A program made the translations under genes and the position numbers. Shown in pieces: positions 60,620-64,000 of a stretch of 64,000 nucleotides of DNA. Every line of letters starts with the position of its first letter. The first letter of the stretch is position 1. Source of the DNA: Chamaecrista fasciculata (Eukaryota; Streptophyta; Magnoliopsida; Fabales; Fabaceae); NCBI GenBank assembly GCA_003254925.1, contig QANZ01047738.1, positions 1 to 64,000 on the forward strand, written 5' to 3'. The notes below the pieces were generated by a model. That model worked only from the letters and a program-made list of their open reading frames with translations. It was not told where the DNA came from and did no database searches.

Positions 60620-61120
60620 TAAAGAAAAAAAATAATATTCGAATTAGAAAATATGATTCACCAAAATAGGACACTTGTTAGTATTTTTTTCCCCAAAAAG
60701 TATTCAATCCGACAAGTCAATGACTAATTCTCTATGGATTTATGCTCTATTTAAGGATTTGTCGTTGGCCAATTGATTACTACATATACAAGGCGGAATT
60801 CCAACCCTCAACCTTGCTTAAGCGACCTAGTGAGCTCGACCACTAGGCCAACCAAATTTGGTTAAAGAGTAAAGAAAAAAAATAATATTCGAATTAGAAA
60901 ATATGATTCACCAAAATAGGACACTTGTTAGTATTTTTTTTCCTAAAAAGTAGTCCCAGCTCGACAGGTCAATGACTAATTCTCTACGGATCTATGCTCT
61001 ATTTAAGGATTTGTCGTTGGCCAATTGATTACTACATATATAAGGCGGAATTCGAATCCCCAACCTTGCTTAAACGACCTAGTGAGCTCGACCACTAGGT
61101 CAACCAAACTTAATTAAAGA
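60620..61120 (-). repeat. 250-bp tandem duplication, each unit with a second-family SINE
   Basis: 60620-60869 and 60870-61120 are near-identical head-to-tail copies. On the minus strand each contains a tRNA-like start (ggttgacctagtggtcgagc), a box B-like gattcgaattcc (clear in the second copy), and an A-run at the 3' end (gggactactttttagg then A8). This is a different SINE family from 31133 and 59212. The phrase 'gacacttgttagtatt' occurs three times, near 60670, 60920 and 61137. Confidence 0.65.
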
Positions 61121-61702
61121 GAAAAAATGGAGCTATGACACTTGTTAGTATTTATGGCAAGCAAAGTAAGAACGTGGAAACAAGGAATGTTCACAAAACC
61201 AGGCATTCCAATACCATACGAATTCAATTCAATACTAATAGTATTAAGTGTCCCTTTCTAAAATTAACACGACACATATTATTACCTTTCTCTTTGGGGG
61301 TGTTCTTTCTTTTTTGGTTAGGCCAGCTCAAACATTACTTTAATAAAAAAAAAAAATCTAACATTACTTCATTTTCTTTACAAATATTTTTGGACAAAAC
61401 TCGAAGGAATGTGTATTTCTTTCCTTTAAGCAAGATGGATCGAACCGATAAAAGTTACTTAATAATTGGGCCAGGCCCATAAAGAGTTGGCTAACGAGGG
61501 ACCCAGGCCCAGTAGGCTTAATCCTCAGAAGCCCGGCTTCGGGTTCAGCATCTATCAGACTCTCGATTTTTATTTTTATTTTTATTTTTTTTGCTTTATT
61601 TATTAAAAATGACATGGGGAAATCACTTTCTATCAATCATGAATGAAGAAGACGTAAGATTTTATTAATCTTCAGATGAAGATTCGCATAACATAAAAGA
61701 TA
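61121..61702. other. Gene-free intergenic DNA
   Basis: No gene. A slightly GC-rich phrase (gggccaggcccataaagag to gaagcccggcttcggg, near 61468-61545) might be a transposon fragment. The 115-residue plus-strand frame shows no domain and has poor coding character. Confidence 0.45.
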
Positions 61703-62132
61703 GGGTAAATTACACTTTGGTACCCTGTGGTTTGAACCTATTTCACTTTAGTATCCTGTGGTTTGAAACTTGACACTTTGGTACCCTGTGGTATTCTCCA
61801 TTAACACTTTGGTACCCTTTGGAGCTATTTTGTAATTTTAACCATAATAAAATTTACAAAAATTACATATTGACCCCAAAATAATTTTAAATTTTTCATT
61901 TTAGTCCTTGTATAATATGTATCCAGGGACCTATTTGTAATTTTTTGAAAATTTTTTGGGGTCAATATGTAATTTTTGCAAAATTTGTTATGGTTAAAAT
62001 TACAAAATAGCTCCAAAGGGTACCAAAGTGTTAATGGAGAATACCACAGGGTACCAAAGTGTCAAGTTTCAAACCACAGGGTACCAAAGTGAAATAGGGT
62101 CAAACCACAGGGTACCAAAGTGTAATTTACCC
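61703..62132. mobile_element. Complete fold-back MULE-type element (GGGTAAATT family)
   Basis: It begins GGGTAAATTACACTTTGG and ends with its exact inverse. The flanking nine-mers TAAAAGATA (61694-61702) and TAAGAGATA (62133-62141) differ at one position. The arms carry repeated ggtaccctgtggtttg units and fold around 61915. Non-coding. Closest relative in the window is the truncated copy at 45000. Confidence 0.8.
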
Positions 62133-64000
62133 TAAGAGATATGAAATCATTCAGCATTGAGAATTTTCTTTGGGCACAAAACAGCTGTTCATTCCTGTTA
62201 TAGAATCAATTCAGGGATTCCATGATTAAAATAATCACAAGAGAAAAAAAAGTAAGTCAAGAATGAATTTGATAAAAAAAATTCAGTTACCTTGTAAAAG
62301 GTAATTCATCTATAAATATTTTTTTGATTACATAAATTATTTTATTAATCAATTATTATATCATAACTTATCTTTCATCCAAAGAATTTTATAATTGAGC
62401 TCCTTCAAATCAAAATTCACAAAAAAATATGTGCGCATGAGTACAACCTAGAGATGAATAGTGCTGCACCAGATTCACCACCTTCCACAACAAGTCAACA
62501 ATGACAGGTGAAAAGACAAAAGAAATAAAAAATAAAAAAATAGAAAAAAAAATAAAATGAAGAAAAAAAAAAAGAACTGTTTTGATATCTTTGTGGCTTC
62601 AGTGAATAGTGAGTGACCATACAAACGACCCAACCAGATGGGTGATAGCTAGAAGCTGACAAATCACAAGAGCCACCACCACAACACTACACTTAACAGA
62701 TTCGCCTCGTTTGGCTACACTTTCATCTCATGACTCATGACTTGAGATATCAATGGCAGTACTAATATCACTGTCTGTCAATTTTTTTTTCTTCTGTTTT
62801 TCTATGTTATTTTCTCACCTTTGGTCATGGGAGTAGGTGAACACTGAAGTGAAGAGTGAAGTAGAAGAAAGAGTCTTCCTTCCTTCCCAATTCCCATGTC
62901 ATGATGTTCCATTATTATTATTAGAATTAGTTTTCTTCACTCGAAATTGCATTGGCACAACATGGTAATGATAATACAGCTGGAACAATGTTTGGTGCCA
63001 ACATTGTATTTTTACTCTGTCGTATTTGTTTGCTCCTTCTTGGTATTGTTCAAAAGAAGCAAAAGGGACATACCACTGCGTTGGTTATTTCCTGCTTTTT
63101 TCAAACTTGGGTTATGGTGTGATAAAGAAAGAACATGAGCCCAATGAAACACCCACCTCCTTCTTTCTTTCTTTCCTCTGCTCTTTTTTTCCCTCCTCTC
63201 TTCTTTTGATGCCCTTTTTGACTGCAAAAGTGAGAATCCCATTTGAATGCCATATCAGAGAGACAGAACAGACAGATAGAGAGAGAGAGTGTGTGTGGGG
63301 GGGTCCTCTCTGACTGTGAGAAGTGAGAACTTTCTTTTCTTTTCTTTCTTTCTTGCTCATCAGGCAAACCCATCACTTTTTTTAAAAAAATAATTTCTAC
63401 CCAAAAAATGTAAATGACCAATTCATTCTATTATCCCATCCAATTCCATATTTGATTTGTGTCTGTACAGTACAAGTTATTCATCACTCTTCATTCCCAC
63501 CAGTCCGTTTGAATCCCTCCCATTTTTTTTTCTCTATTCCCTATACCCTCTCTCTATCCACAACAAAAGCTATCAAAAGAATAATAATATCTCTCATCAC
63601 ATGCCACTGCGTTAATCTCTTTAAGACAGATGTGACAATCCCGCTCCCCAATAAAAAATAAACAGCTCCATCCATTCTCTTTGCTAAATGGCTATGAGAA
63701 AAATTTAGCCATTGACAAGACTTCCAAATCTTGGGTTTAGTTAATCACCAATATCTATGCTGCTCCTTCTGCTTCTAGGGATGATGTTGAGACCTTGATT
63801 TTTAGTATGCCAAAATTGGTCTCTGTTTTCAATTCCATTAATAGAGTAGTCTCTTTCTGTGCAGGCATATGATAAGATATGATATCACTTGTCATCTACA
63901 AAGATTTTGTGTATGAAATCCCTAAACCTTTTGGAGTATAGCTTGGGATCAACGGCTGAGATGGAGATGGGATCCACTTGTAGTGACTTGTAAGCATGTT
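62133..64000. other. Gene-free region to the window end
   Basis: Contains (GA)n then (GT)n and poly-G near 63276-63303, pyrimidine-rich tracts (63160-63205 and 63335-63355), and several overlapping short frames on both strands, none resembling a protein. It could be the 5' flank or leader of a gene outside the window, or hold a non-coding RNA, but I cannot show either. Confidence 0.45.

Noticed and set aside
63012..63421. Several overlapping frames on both strands near the window end
   Set aside because: Pyrimidine/purine tracts give open frames on both strands; no domain, splice pattern or conserved motif seen.
62700..64000. Possible microRNA precursor
   Set aside because: I looked for common conserved plant microRNA sequences and found none; no convincing short hairpin stood out.

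Overview
This is a plant nuclear genome window, most likely from a eudicot. The evidence is AT-rich intergenic DNA, short GT-AG introns, plant-only gene families (an LRR-II type receptor kinase, an AMT2-type ammonium transporter, a PSK-simulator protein and a NIPA magnesium transporter), a nuclear tRNA-His, and many small plant-type transposons. I cannot name the species. The sequence is a draft: it has one 839-base run of N and three single Ns.

Layout. 0.6-3.6 kb holds an ARGLU1-type splicing-associated protein (minus). 3.7-6.9 kb is a transposon block: a 1.25-kb fold-back Mutator-like element carrying an inverted pair of host gene fragments (a Pack-MULE), a tiny Helitron candidate, and a hAT-type element interrupted by a solo LTR. 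7.7-12.4 kb holds an LRR receptor kinase orthologous in architecture to Arabidopsis At5g63710 (minus). 12.5-16 kb is repeats. 16.1-17.8 kb is an unrecognised 312-residue protein (plus). 18.4-22.1 kb is an AMT2-type ammonium transporter whose exon 2 carries two lesions that break the frame (minus). 22.3-24.5 kb has a second large fold-back MULE and a 5'-truncated LINE. 25-30.5 kb has an assembly gap and a decayed Ty1/copia element (minus). 31.7-34.0 kb is dolichol-phosphate mannose synthase subunit 1 (plus), followed by tRNA-His(GTG). 35.9-39.6 kb is a NIPA-type magnesium transporter (minus). 39.6-46.7 kb is gene-poor. 46.8-52.9 kb is a PSK SIMULATOR-like DUF3475/DUF668 protein (plus). 55.0-58.4 kb is a calponin-homology protein with a C-terminal membrane segment (minus). 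58.5-64 kb is gene-free with SINEs and another fold-back MULE.

The protein genes look like unrelated single-copy housekeeping, signalling and transport genes; I see no cluster or pathway joining them. Exon borders were worked out by hand from splice sites and frame continuity, and every model except the ammonium transporter closes in frame.

The most notable theme is a group of fold-back elements with GGTCAAAG, GGCTAAAA or GGGTAAAT-type ends. Several have exact 9-bp target duplications, the hallmark of Mutator-like transposition. One has captured the 5' end of a gene resembling BKI1/MAKR membrane-associated kinase regulators and carries it twice, head to head. Others sit inside introns next to duplicated exon-intron borders.
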